A stretch of DNA of 64,000 nucleotides from Pycnopodia helianthoides (taxonomy: Eukaryota > Echinodermata > Asteroidea > Forcipulatida > Asteriidae): NCBI GenBank assembly GCA_032158295.1, contig CM063246.1, positions 16,589,168 to 16,653,167 of the forward strand. The letters are read 5' to 3'. The position numbers and the translations under genes were made by a program. Positions 34,201-49,200 of the stretch are shown here, piece by piece. The notes below the pieces were generated by a model, which saw nothing but the letters and a program-made list of their open reading frames with translations, was not told where the DNA came from and did not search any database. Numbering within the stretch: position 1 is the stretch's first letter; the number at the start of each line of letters is the position of its first letter.

Positions 34201-37200
34201 GCTGATTCTGTGGGCAGGAGCATGGAAAGGAACCGAGTCAAACGCAGCTCAAAACAAGATGAACATGAAACATCCAGCAATAAAACTAAACAGCACTACT
34301 GTGGCTCAAAAAAGAAATGTAAGTTAATTATAACAATCTTCATGTACACATGTAGCCAAATGTATTGGCGTAGAAAGACTTTATTTAATGTTTAGTACAA
34401 AACAAATTGATTCCCACCTCTAGTTTGCAAAAAAAAAAACACGTTCCCACTAATACGTAACTCATTTGATGTTTTTTGACCTTTTTGGCTAAGAATTTCT
34501 GAACATTTTTTCGGTACCACGCAAAGGATTAGTCTTTGGAACACCCACAGCAAACAAATATATATATATATTGTTTAATATCAATGTCACAAAGAAACTA
34601 TGACTGACTCAAGTTAAGACATGTTGTTCTCATTAAATGCACCATGGTTTCTTTTCTTCGTTCGAGAAATGTTGTTTTTTGTCCTCGGTGAATCAGCCGG
34701 AGCCTTGGCCGTAAGCCGAAGACGATAATCTGCCATGGAATCTCCGAATCTCGGACTTACTGCTATGTCAAGTACAATGTAAAACAATCTTGGTATCAAA
34801 CTCTCATAATCCTCATGATTGTCAGACTTTGGATGAATTACACCTTTGAGAGGACAAGGCCATTTTAATTTTGCAAAGGGCACTTCCATTGGAAAATCTT
34901 AAGCCTATGAAAAGCTTTTGAAGGGGCAGCAAGACCAGGGCAACAGAGGCCATGGCCTCTGTGTCTTCCAAGTAATTCCAGGCCTGCCATGGGGATCAGG
35001 CACCCCCAGAAGTTTTTTAGTGTAATATCTACACATGTAGTACCTTTTGTCCCTCTTTGTATTGGGGAAATGAAGCGTAACATCCTGAGTGCATGTTGCA
35101 CAATGGAATGTTGACCTTGGAGTTTCACCCAAAAATGTTGGGGGTGTGTTATATTGCATGCTGGCAGCATCCTGTGGACATTTATAAAAAGTGCTCTTTG
35201 CAACTATAATAGTTGTGTGTATTACACCCGGCATTACAAATACACGTAAGTGGTTGATAGGATAGATCTTTTGTTGTTAAAAATGAAGAAGCAGCATTTA
35301 AATCAAAATTTGGTAGAATATAGCACCTTTTAGTTGAATGGTGCAATTTACCGTTGATTTTGCTTCACTTTCTTAACATGAGGAGGTGTATCTGAATAAT
35401 TTTTAATTGTTAGATGGTCTAATAAGGTAAATTTTATGTTTGCTTTAAATTTCCAATTTTATACCATGACAAGCTGTGCCTTGCACAATTTGTTGCATTT
35501 TCTTTAAGGTCTCGTGAAAGACATGGTAACCACTTGGATATTATTTTGAAGTGCAGTGCTGACTCCTGACCTACTTGAAGTCTGGCGTCAAATAATTCAA
35601 GTGCCAATAGCATTTGAAATGACTTAACAAACTCTGCATTTGCCATTACGTGAAATTGTGATCATAACAGTAAATCCAGACTACATGTAGTGTGTAAACC
35701 CAGTGCCATCAACTGCTCATAACATTATCTCTTCTAAATACCAGGTTTTTACTGTGAAGCAATACAGATTTATATTTTTTATTAATGTACATTTTCTTAA
35801 AGAAAGCTCGAAACAAAATCTGCTAACAATTTTGCTTCCTGTGAATGCACTGGCTGCTGTACAAAAAATATCTGTGTTGGGGTCTGACCAAACTTGTTTC
35901 ACACTACAACATTTCAGCATTCAGTCCAGCATTGACCTGCTTGATCAGTGTAAAAGCAGGGTTGAGGGTTTAGACCCTTGTTGAGAATTACATGTGCTTC
36001 GCAAAAAGCTGATTTCGCGTGGGGCAGTGTGAAAGTGGAGCAGATTTTAACATGTTGAAATTTTATGAAGTCAATATGTATGATCAGTTGTTACTGTGTA
36101 GCTTTTTGGCCAGGATCAGCAGAGCTTTGTATTGTGAAAAGGCCTCATTAGGTGTTCGGCTTTAAGCTGAAAACCTATTGTTATTGTTAAGTTTTTTTTA
36201 GGTGTTCGGCCTTCAAAGCCGAAAACCTATTGTTATTAGGTGTTCGGCCTTCAAAGCTGAAAACCTATTGTTATTGTTCTGGTTTTTTTTTTTCCGCCCG
36301 TTCTTCTCCTTTTAACCTTCTCTTGCAGATTTCGCAAAAAGTTTAAGTTGTACAAACTTGAAACTTGGCATTTACTTGAACCTTAACATGAAGATGGCAT
36401 GCGAACAGTGACGTCATGATGACGCACCAGGTGTTGAATTACAGGGTTTTTATACATTTTTTTTTTAATCTTTGAAATTCTGTAACAAATCACACTTAAG
36501 AGGCCGGTGGTTGTTTTATGCGGGATCATACTTAGGTCATATAGGTTTTTGTTTTGTTTTCTGTGCGTGACCTCACATGACCTCTACTTCCGGTCGAACC
36601 GGAAGTGCCTACTAAATTGACTGTGGCAGAAAGTGGCAATAATTTTTTGAGGTTTTTTTAACGATGTTGTATTCTTGCAAGTGTCAGGTTTAAAAAAAAT
36701 GGACCGGTGACGTCACGCAATTCAAAAGCGCCCTCTTGCGGCAGGTTGAAAAAAGGTCAAAACACACTTTTACTAGATGTCTGAGGCAAAGTTAATGAGA
36801 ATCTCTTCAAAACTGGTTAACAGAATGACCTTTATGCAGACAACGTATTTGTGGAGTCGTAGTTTGATGACGTCATCATGTGTCACGTGGTAAGGCCTTA
36901 AAGGTGCACATTTTGAAGCCTTGTATCTACTAAACCAAACAGCCGATTGAGTTAAAACTTGGTGTACTGTTAGACATAGGTCATGGCTTGTAAAATTTGG
37001 AGTGACGTCATAATGACGTCATCAAATTATTTTATACAATTTTTTATAAAATCAAAGCTTAGTATTTTAAAAAATCATAACTCCCGAACCAGACATTGGA
37101 TTTTTGTAATCTAAATAGCAGAAGAAATGTATTCAAAAACTTAATTGATGATACACAAAGTGTGACCTCGTTTGACCTTGTCTTCCGGTTGAAACCGGAG

Positions 37201-40200
37201 GTTGAAGTTTAGTAACGGAAAAAATCATAACTCATGAACCACATGTTCGTTTTTTACAATCTACACATCATCGGACAGGTCGTGAAAAGTTCAACAAAAG
37301 TTACATAGAATCCGACCTCATTTGACCTTGACTTCCTGTTCAATCCAATTAATATTTAAAATCACATTTAACTCGTATAACAAAATTTCATACAAAGACA
37401 TGTTTACCAAATTTTCTTTTTACTTTTCACCAGCTATGCTAATTTCAACATGTCTACCGAACACCCTGTTTTTTGTGATATCACAAAAAGTGAATTTCTA
37501 GTTCCTCGTCTTCCTCTTCTCAATGAAACTTCTCCATCAATTTTGAACAAAAGTAAAGCTTGTATGAAGTTGAAACTTATCATGAACATCGACCTTGATG
37601 AGGAGACGAAACCGCAACTTTTTTGGAATGATGACGTCATTGATGACGTCATCACGTAAAAAAAACAGGTAAAAATGAGAAATTTCATATCTTGAGAACC
37701 ACAAATGCTACATACAAGATCTTTGATGCATATCAAAGGTCTTGTAATGTTGTACAAAATTTATGCAAACTTGACCTTGTTTGACCTTTACTTCCGGTCG
37801 AAACCGGAAGTTAAAGTAAAAATCATGTTATTTTACGCTCTGGAGCCTAAGTGTTTTAAAATATGAACATACTTTTAATGCATAAAATGTTCTGTGGCTC
37901 ATGAACATTATAAAAGTATAATATGTGACGTCATAGCGACGTCACAACGAAAATCGAACACGAGGTTGAAGAAAAAATTATTTTTCAATTTTCAAAAATA
38001 AAGATTGTACGGACTTGAAACTTACCATACACCGAGACCACAGTGTGTACATACCAAAACAGAATTTTTGGAATGATGACGTCATCGATGACATCATTAT
38101 ATTAAATTGAAGTTTTACATTAAAATAATCATATCTCCTGAACCATATATGCTACATACATGACCTTTGTATCATATAAAAGCCCGTGACGTATTAAACA
38201 AATCTTACACAGAGTATGACCCCATTTTACCTTTACTTCCGGTCGAAACCGGAAGTTTAATTTTTTTATCTAAAAATTCATATCCCTAAAATAAATTTCT
38301 GTATTGGTATAATTATGTGATTTAAAAATTCTTTGACGATTCAACAATTATAACAATTATTTGACAATGTGTGATCCCATTTGACCTTTACTTTCGGTTA
38401 AAACCGGAAGTTCAAATTTTCAAGAATTCGTATCTAAAGATTTACTTATCAAATTGACAAAATTTAAATGGCATTTTGAAGGTTGTTTAGCCTGCGCAGA
38501 CTTTTGCACAGACATACAATATAATACCAGATTGAACTTGCTTCTTGTCGTAAAAGCGTGTTTGTGTTGACCTCCATTCATAGCGCGTAAAGAACTATAG
38601 TGTCCCGTGCTCTACCATTTATTACATCAATAAACTATATATTGACGCAATATTGACCATGTCAATTTCAATGACATCATCACTTGACGGTTCAACTGAA
38701 CACCGGAGTAAGACATGATGGTGTCAACCAGAACAGTTTATATGAGAAGGTTGTAACATGGAATGTTTATGCACGTTTAATAGAAACTACTGCTTTCTAT
38801 TTACATTTTTAACATTCTTTTTTGCAATTTCGTTACTTGAAATAAATATTTCCTCCTTAGTTTTAACTTAAAATTCATTATTTAGTAGACTGGCTCTCCT
38901 CAGGCCTCTCTTTTTTTCTGTGGGTTTGATAGCTATGCGTTGGGAACCACACGTCTCGAAAAATCAAGTTGTACAACCTCGCCTCATGCATACACTTGCA
39001 ATGATGTATAAGGTTGAATTATTTGGTATTCATTGCGCGTATTCGTTTGCAAGCAATTTTATGTGCGTCATATAGTGCGCATTACAATTGATAGGTGTAT
39101 AATATGTACGGGTAAGACTGGCGGAGGCGTTGGTATCTTGTATAAATCCAACCTTTCTGTAAAGATCCACAACATGGACCCACACAAATCATTTGAATCT
39201 ATATGCTGAGATTTCTAGTTGCTCTCGTTCAGTACGCCTTGTAGTATTATATCGTCCAAACAGTAAGGATAATCGTTGTCATCGATTGCCTTTTGGTGTC
39301 TTTCTTGACGAATTTAACACCATGGTGGAACTCTATTTATTACATCCCTCTGGGGTGATCTATGTTGGGTTGATGATAACTTGAACTCGGATAACAAATC
39401 ATTTGAAAATCTTCTCTCGTCACATGGACTTCGGAACATCTGAACTAACCCACTGTCATGGCCACATCCTCGATCTCATCACATGGAAATGAACGGCTTA
39501 TGACCAATTTCTGCATTCGACCAGGACTGTCTGACCACTTTGCCATTTGTGGCAGATTGATGCTTGAGAAACCACCACTTGCTCAAAAAATAGTTAACAC
39601 TCGCAGACTCAGAAATATTGACACGAACCTCTTAGCCTTGATATGAATTTGTTGTTGTCTACAATGCATGCTGATGATGAGGGTGTAGATACCTTGGTGC
39701 AGAACTATGAACTAGTTATGAGAAAGCTTCTTGATAAACATGCTCCGGTAAAATCACGTAAGATCACAATACGGCCGAATACTCAGTGGCACAACAGTGA
39801 CATCAAAGATGCAAGGTGTCAGCGAAGAGAGGCGGCTTGAGAGAAAATGTATCAACAGCAGCAGCATCTTGTAAAGAAACTAATAGAGAATGCAAAAACA
39901 CAGTTCTATTCTGATTCAGTTGCTGAGTGCTCAGGAAGTAAAAATGGCCTCTTCCGTGTTGCAAAAACGTTACTCCACAAGAACAGAACTCTGGAACTTC
40001 CAAGTTATGAATCTGATCAAGCTCTTGCAGATGCTTTCCAGGACTATTTTATTAACAAAATTGCAAACATTCGTACTAGTATCGTGGCACAAAATGCTAT
40101 GTTTGTAAAATCTTGTGTTTTAGACTCACATTCTGTTCCGGCTAATGTAAGTTATTTCAAATTGATTACTGTTGCGAGGTTAAGAAGACCATAATGAGGG

Positions 40201-43200
40201 CTCCCACTAAACACTGTAAACTTGATCCAATACCTACAAAAATTAGTAGGAATGCATTGATGCTATAACTCCATTTATTACTGACATTGTCAATAAGTCT
40301 CTATCCTCGGGTTCATTTCTTGACAGCCTTAAACTGGCACATATCAGACCTCTCCTGAAAAAGACAACCCTGGATAAAGAGGATCTTAAAAATTACAGAC
40401 CTGTCTCTAATTTAAAATTTTGTTGGAAAGATAGTTGGACGTATTGTTTCGTGATCATTGCTTACCACTTGCAACTCACAAGATCCATTTCAGTCAGCCT
40501 ATAGGGAAAATCATAGCATAGAAACTGCATTGCTGCTTGTTGGAAATGACATTTTGACTGCAATGGACAACGGCCAAATTGTCGCCCTTGTTTTACTAGA
40601 TTTGAGTGCTGCCTTTGACACGTTAAACCACACCATCTTGCTCAAAAGACTGGAATCCTTTGGCACATATCTGAGATTAGTTGACCAGCCAAAACTTGAA
40701 AAAGTCCTCTAGAAAAAAATTCCACAGCATAGTTTGTTGGCATACGGTATACTCAAGATATGCACTTTTCGAGAAAATCTCACTTTGAGTTTTCTTTTTA
40801 CTATACATTTGTGTACAAGATAAAAGATTAACTCTTAGTTTTACAGGCTTGGTATTTCAATTTGATGATTAAATAACATTTTTAGATAGATCTTCCACTT
40901 GGGGTCAAATTTGGTGCAAAATCCAAAAATACAAATTTTAACCTTATTTTACCTTTTTGACCTTAAAATGACCTTGAAATTCAAAAGTGAGGGTGGCATC
41001 CACCCTAATCGTCTTCCCATGCTATTAACAATAGATCTAGCATGGATGCCGGCCATTAACAATCTATGCCGTCCAAAGTGTAATTTTTTACACTTTGGCT
41101 GGCCTACTAAATGGCTCTTGAGTGGTGCAAGTCTTATCCTAATAATCTGATGCAGTGTTCTTGTAAAGGGAATTCATTTTCAAAAAAATTGTTGTTCAAC
41201 TATTCAGTGCCCTAAGGCTCAGTTCTTGGCCTGCAATTATTTGTAATTTATACTTCACCAATCCGGCATATTATTGAAAGTTTCCAGCTTCAACACCACA
41301 TACATGCCGATGATACCCAGCTGTACCTATCTTTCAATCCTTCACAGCTAGTGGTACTGTAGATGCAAAACTTTAACAAATTGAGGCTTGTATTTAAACT
41401 GAGATTCGTCATTGGATGGAAATGAATTATCTTAAACTGAATGCTGATAAAACAGAATTTATGTTGATTGATTAAAAAAAAACAGCTCAACAAAATTCTT
41501 GTTGATTACATTAGTGTCGGTGGCTCTAACATTACTCCTGTAAAACGTGCCCGTAATCTGATTTTACGATGATTCAACAATGTCTCTTCATCAACATATC
41601 TCTCAAGTAGTAAAATCCACATCCAACAATCTTAGAAATCTAAGCAGGATCCGAAAATGTCTTTCCCAAAAAGCAACAAAACAGCTGGTTCATACTTTCA
41701 TCACTTCTCGTTTGGACATTCATAAAAAAAAACTGGACCATCTTCAGTTAAAGCAAAACACAGCAGCAGGCCTAATTACACAATTTCGACAATTACTCAA
41801 TTTTATGCAATCTTCACTGGCTTCTAATAAAATTTAGAATCATTTACAAACTCATGATATTAACCTACCACTCAATACATGGTAACGCACCGTCACATTT
41901 ATCTGAACTCATCAGCCCTTATAACTCCTGGTCTTCGTTCAGAAAGTCAACATCTTCTGACTGAACCAAGATCTTATCGCTCCTGGGGAGATAGATCTTT
42001 ATGTACTGCTGCCCCTTGTCTTTGGAACAGCCTCCCTTACAACATTCGTTCTATTTCATCCCTACACTCTTCAAAACTTCCCTCAAAACCCACCTCATGG
42101 TAATTGCCTACAATGGCACAGTTTAATTTATGTGTAGTTTTTTATGTAAATATTGTTCTTTATTGTCGCACCTTGAACGCCTACTTGTTAGGTGGATATG
42201 TTGGGTTATACAAGTGTTATATTATTATTATTATAGTTATAAACTGTTTGTGGATTAGGTGACTTTCAGATGTTCTGTTTGTGTGGAACTTTTCTAATGT
42301 GAATGTACTGGAGACAATACTGGACCAATGCATAGAAATGTATGTTACATCTCAACTGCCATTTAATGCTCTATGACTTGTTGACTTAGTGATTACCTTT
42401 TTACATTCTCACTGGAAATTCCCTCTTGATGTGCAAATTTACATACACTGTTGTTGATACTTAAAATTAATGTGTTATTTTTTGTTGGATCAGTATCATA
42501 CATTTAATGCATAATAAGAATCATGGACACAAAAGCATGAAGTAGCTTCTGTGTCTGTGCCACTTGGCCCCACGAGGGCTATACAAGTACTTGTCCTTAC
42601 TCTTTCACTTTAGTACAGTGTGGTCTTTTCTTGGTTAACACCCTCAACCCATACATACATGTGTAGAAACCCAGGCACCAAACATGGTAACAATAGCTGA
42701 ATTCTTTATGACAGCAAACAGCCTGCAGGTGAGGAAACTAGCTTGTGTTAGTGCTTGACAGTTTCTACAAAGGCCGAATAATACAAAGTTAATTCTATCC
42801 AGTGAGCTGTTTCTTTAATCCAGAACACACTCAGTGGAGGTTATTTCATAATGATTTACAACTCACTGACTCTCTTGTGGGAGACACAGAGAGAAGATTG
42901 CACAGGCGTATATTGGGGGTGGGGTGGGGTGGGTAAATATGGATGTGGCCTAGGAGCATTTCCCAGATTTTGCCAAGTGTTGATTTGTTTTTTATCTGCC
43001 CCTTTACCATAGTACCACCTTAACAAACACCAAATTAATATAATGTAACAGAACTTCAAAATCCCCCCACATTTTTCAACATGGATTTACGCCACTGGAA
43101 GATTGCATCCGGATTGACCAGCAGGAAATCTGTGCAGATTGGGCTGTATGGGAAATAGAGCAAGCATGGGGTAACCAAAACCTGTATCCTTTATGTGTGG

Positions 43201-46200
43201 ATGGTATGTAGGACCATGGAGGTAGAATTAGATAATTCTACCATGGTAGGACCATGGACACATGGATGGATGTACCATGGTCCCCTATCACTCTATAAAA
43301 AGGGCTTCAGAGTGCTTTACTGAGACCCACCCACATGTACTTACAATGTAGACTTGGGTTTTTTTTGGTAAAAGTATCAGATTCTCTTAGTGTCATGTGG
43401 ATTTTGGCAAGTTATTTTGGTGATACATGTAGTGGTAATTTAATTGGCTCCTGCTGAGATTTTGAAGCCAGTGACCTTGTGTGTATGGGAAAGAGGTCAT
43501 GTCCACTGCTCCTGGTATTGATGTGACATTTAAGGTCAGACATTATGGATAGACTAAACACTTTTTTGACAAGCTGGCTGGGCTGGCTAGCTACTGACTG
43601 TCTACTTTGCTATGTTGATGATTAAATATACACCCCACAAATGGAGGACAGTCATTAGAATAGCTGAAAAACATCAGAACCCTGTACTGTAGTCCCCCAT
43701 GGAGATTCCATTGTTAAACTGTATTTATGGGTTGAATTGTGTATAGTTCATTGGCATGTTTCCCATGTTATTACTTTACCAGATGGCAAAAAGCTTTAGT
43801 GTTTTTAAGTTGTCATTGCAAGTATCATAGAGAAAGAGAGAGAGAGATAATATTGTTACAATGAGAAATATGTTGTTTTCCTCATTTAAGTCAGAGCTTG
43901 TTACATGCATGGAGGTAGAATTCATGTAACATGTATGTAAAGACTGTCTCGTATATTTTGAAAATCCCAATTTATTACCTTCATTATTTAGGCCTACTTC
44001 ATAATGTACACGTGTACTGCCTAATTCACCTCAAACCTTTACCCAATGGTCACCATGTTGAAAATAATTTTAAAACAACACATGTACATGTAGTTTAAAG
44101 ACTCCTTTAAGTTTAGTTCTAGTTCAATACCAAGAATAACTTCACTCCAAGCATTGTGCTGTAAATCATTAATTAATGTATTGATTGACAGGTGCATTGC
44201 GGATGTGGCTTAATCCTCAAACGAACAAGGGTTGAAACATAACATGCCCATAGCAACACCCTTAGCCATGTTAGCAACAGCCATAGCCCTAGCTGCACCT
44301 GTAATTTTCTGCATATAAGGCGCACTGCCGTAAGATGCAACATGACTTTCACAAAGAGTTTTGCCAACCAATCCACTGGTTGGTACATCACCACATATGG
44401 GGGTCATTGTGTTGGTAGGACACTTACCATGACGTAAAGGGATTGTAATTTTTGTAAATCACGAACATGAACATCACTTCTATTTTTTTTTTTCTTTCTT
44501 TTTTAAAGATTTTTTTCTAAAAACGTTACCATTATGGCTTTTTTTTTACCCAACAAGCGCAACGTTGTGCTAATGTTTCCTAATGAATAAGCTGCTAGTC
44601 TTTAGTCCTTTCTCTATGCAAGAATAACCAAACGCTACAGGCACTTTCACAATTCAACGCTTTCACAATAAGAACATACGCCCTCTGTTGGCGAAAATTA
44701 ACAGTGCATTACACGATAAACTCCAAAAAAGACTTGATAAATAAAGACTAGTATGTCACTAGTGTGCGCGCTAGCCATGTACAAGCTGGTCATTGCTTGT
44801 TCACGCCGGTATTGTTATTATTGTGGGGAGCAGCATTGCTAGTGACTTCGTTCTTCGGTATGAAATCGCCAGCGACCTCCCTGTCTGTTTCTCTTCAAAT
44901 CACCTGCAACCTCCCTGCCTGTTCCTCTTCAAACCGCTTGAAATCTCCCTGCCTGTTCCTCCTCAAATTACCTGCAAGCTCTCTGCCTTTTTCTTCTCAA
45001 ACCACCCGCAACCTCCCTGCCTGTTCCTCCTCAAACCACCCACAACCTCCCTGCCTGTTCCTCCTGAAATCGCCAGTGACCTCCCTGTCTGTTCCTCCCC
45101 GAACCACCCGCAACCTCCCTGCCTGTTCCTCCTCAAACCACCCACATCCTCCCTTCCTGTTCCTCCTGAATTCCAGTGACCTCCCTGTCTGTTCCTCCTC
45201 GAACCACCCGCAACCTCCCTGCCTGTTCCTCCTCAAACCACCCACAACCTCCCTGCCTGTTCCTCCTGAATTCCAGTGACCTCCTTGTCTGTTCCTCCTC
45301 AAACCACCCACAACCTCCCTGCCTGTTCCTCCTGAATTCCAGTGACCTCCCTGTCTGTTCCTCCTCAAACCACCCACAACCTCCCTGCCTGTTCCTCCTC
45401 AAACCACCCACAACCTCCCTCGCTGTTATTCCTGAAATCGCCAGTGACCTCCCTGTCTGTTCCTCCTCAAACCATTTGCAACCTCCCTTGCCTGCTTCTG
45501 CTAAAACTGCCAGCTGCATTCCTGTCTGTTTCTCCTCAAACCGCCCGCAATCTCACTCGAAATTTGAGAGGTTGTAATTTCATTTTTACCCATGTGTGAT
45601 TGAAACGCACTGAAACAATGAGAGATAGAGTGCAATCTCAAGACTACAATGGTCTAAAAAAAAATGGCTTACGGTGCCCAAAGAAAAAATTAAGTTTATT
45701 TCCACTGGTTCATCACAAATACATACAACCACATTATGTCTGTGTAAGGACCATATCTTATGAGAGAATGGAATTAGCTGTAACAATTCTTTTTATTTGG
45801 ACGGTATTTTATGTACAATTGATTTCATTCACAATATGTACAGTTATGCAGATCATGCTTTCTTTTCACAGTAAACTTACTTGGGTGTTTTACACACAGA
45901 ATACCATGATTTGAAAGGGTTTTGCACAGAGTTTTAGGTGAAGAAGATAACTGTACGTAATAGAGGCATTAGTTTTTCCTCCACAAAATAAACTGAACCA
46001 ATCACAATTAAAGTTATTTAAGGATTTCCAGGTACAGTTTTGTGTCTTGCCCTGCCCTGTTCAAGGAGTAAATGACTTGGATGTTCAATCGTGCGCAATT
46101 GCTAAAGGGTTACAGCGAGTGGCTTGTATGCATTGCTCATTCTGATTACATTGGCATAAACTGTACATAATACAGGGTGGTAAACACTGTAAAGAAAAAG

Positions 46201-49200
46201 TACAAGAGACTGGGAATGGGTACATGTGTAAACACTTCCAAAAATGTTGAAATTCCCTTTTAGGAGTTTTGTTTACTTACAATTATTTAACTGGGATTTG
46301 GAACTGAAAATTCTTGTGATTTGACTGAAGGTTTGCTGTGATAAACACTTTATAAAAAAATAAACTGGAATCTTTAGGGTTCAAAATCTTTCAAAACATT
46401 TATATGCGGATGCATGTAAAGCTTGCACTTATTATGATGCAAGTCATAAAATGAATTTTTCTGTTTAATTAACGATACATTTACAATGATTTGATATAAA
46501 GCTTTATTTTATAACATTTAGACAGAGAGAGGGAGAGAGAGATAAAGATAGAATGGGAGTAGTGGAGAAGCTGCCCGGGGTGGGAGGATGGGCTATAAAA
46601 AGGGCAAGTTTTAGCTCTGTGGTCTCCTGGTGTTATAAAAGGGAGACATTGTAGAGTGCATTGTCAATACTTTCTGTCATTACAAATATTAAGTTCTCCC
46701 AGACATTTTGACTACTTCCAGCCGACAGAAGGACTATTAAAAACAGTTGTATTGTAAGAGTGAAATAATCTCTACATGCCTTAAAAAAACTTGTATAAAA
46801 CCAACAAGACCCTACTTGTTAATATTTGCTACCTTTTCATAAATCACAGTCTGCATACATATGATGCTTATAATATCCTTAGGAGTGGTATGGCTAACAG
46901 TTATATTGGCTTGTTTTGTCATACTGTTATGTTTCAATCCTAAAGTTCAATATTGACTGTCTTCATCAAAACATAGAGCTATCAAAGTGACTGTACTAAA
47001 TTCTTTGATAGTGCCGATCTATGGCCATTCTATGGTTACATTACAAACTGTGATCTGTGATCTACACTTCAGTTTTGCTTTGCATTGAGTCTGGTCATTG
47101 TGTACAGGTGAAGTGTTAGGATGGTTAAACCTGGGGAAAAAATGCCAGATTTTAAAATTTGTGTTAAATATCTCAGTATTACTTGGAGACACTAATAATG
47201 TATGTTTGTTTGCATTACATGTCTCCTCTGTTTTGTGCAAATATCATGGACATTATACTGATTAGGTTTGGGAAGGAAGTTTGGCGGGCGTTTCTATCCA
47301 GGTTTGGTATTGGGTAAAAACACCCGCCCAATTAAAAGTAAGGAAAGGATGGCTTTACCACAAGTTTCCTTGTAGTTCAATCATATTTTTAGGTGTTTGG
47401 CCAACAGCTGCGAACCTAGTGTTGTACTGTTTTTTTTCTTTTCTGCGTCTTCTTATTCCTGAACTTTCTCTTGCAATTTTCTTAAAAAGTAAAGGTCTGA
47501 AAACAGATTTGAAACATATCATGTACTTAGACCTTAGCACATAGAAGAAACAACAGTTTTTGGGGGATGATGACGTCATCAATGAAATCACAACATTAGT
47601 GTTTAATAATAATAATAATAATGTTTTATATTTTGAAAATTCATATCTGGAGAACCATAACTGCCATACGAGATCTTTGCACCATACAAAAGCATGATAA
47701 TCATACAAATCGACCAAACCTGGTACATTATTAATCATTGCATCATCTGAACGCCCCTTAACAACAATTCTACAAATCTTTCAGGGTGCGACCCCATTTG
47801 ACCTTTACTTCCAGTTAAAACCGGAAGTAAATATTTTATACCTAACCCAGTCATATCTCATCCGAACTAAAAAGTGTTGGGACTTGAAACCTCTCATGTA
47901 CAGTACTTAGACCTTACTGTGTCGATAAAACTGCTACTGTTTCAGGGTGATGATGTCATTGATGACGTCACAACATTATATCAACATTTAATATTTAAAA
48001 AATTCATAGTCTGGAGAATCATAAGAGATACAAAGTATTTGCGCCATATTGAAATATTGTACAAATTTTACACGAAGTGTGACCCAAGTTGACCATACCT
48101 TCTGGTCGGAAATTGAATGAAATTTTTTAATTCAAAAGTTCATATCTCAAACAAAAAGGGTTCAGACTTGGAACTCGGAGATGACACAGCAATTTTTCCT
48201 ATTTATGTTTTCCTTTATTTGTTTGATGAACTCTTGTTCGCAAAGTAACTCAAAATTGGAACATGCTAGAACATTGAAACTTAGGACATGACTAGATACA
48301 TGTACATGTATTAACATGTAGATGGCACCAAGGCTCTGACATAATCACATTTCAAAGTACACTAAATCAAATTCAAATAGTCGAAAAATCATATCTCCTG
48401 AACTACAACAGATAAATTCACAATCTGTACCTCATTTGAAAGAGCTGGACATATCATGAAACTTTATAACAGAGTGTGCACAATTTGACCTTATGGTCGA
48501 AATCGGGAGTTGACCGGGAAAACATTAAAAAGCACTATAACGGTGTATGGCATCAAAGTTAAAAGGAATTTACAGAAGATTTCAGTGGATGATATCTTCT
48601 TTTCAAGACATCTTAGCTTTCAAAATAATTCATTATTACGTCATAGTGACGTCACAGTGTCAACGGACATTTGGTCCAAAATATAATTATATTTTTATCT
48701 CACAAACTATTCAAGATAATTTATCTAAATAAATACCATCAGTTAACAACATAAACCACAATATAAATGAAAAGTTTGATTGCGATGATGTAACCACATA
48801 TCAAATAACCACTAAATCAAAGTTTAATATTTAAAACAAAATCTTATCTCCTGAACTACAACAGATAAGTTTAGAATCTTTGTTCATCTAAAAGAGCTTG
48901 AAATATTTTACATTCATTGAAAGTTTGAACAGAATATTATGATTAAAACAAAAGGTACACCATTTACAAAATAAATAGCCCAATTTCAATCCCTGCACTC
49001 ACACAATCCCACACACATTATAAGGGAATTAATAAGCATTCCTGTTAAGTGTGCTTCGCCACAGTATCAAGAAAACAAACTGGCATTCTGCCAAGATTTT
49101 CATATTGTTGCCAGCTACCTAGGGACTTACTTTTCCCGAGCCTATATTTGTCACACTGCTATGTAAATGCATGACCGTTAATTTGATATAGCGCCATAAT

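Noticed and set aside
33973..34395. 140-codon plus-strand frame with its own ATG
   Set aside because: Only 34102-34318 is coding, as ADAMTS exon 4. The upstream part precedes a CTTGCAG acceptor and the downstream part follows a GTAAGT donor.
44764..45577. Overlapping Pro/Ser-rich frames of 126-171 codons
   Set aside because: They arise from the 34-bp minisatellite. The reading rotates through all three frames with each unit, so no single protein is being kept.
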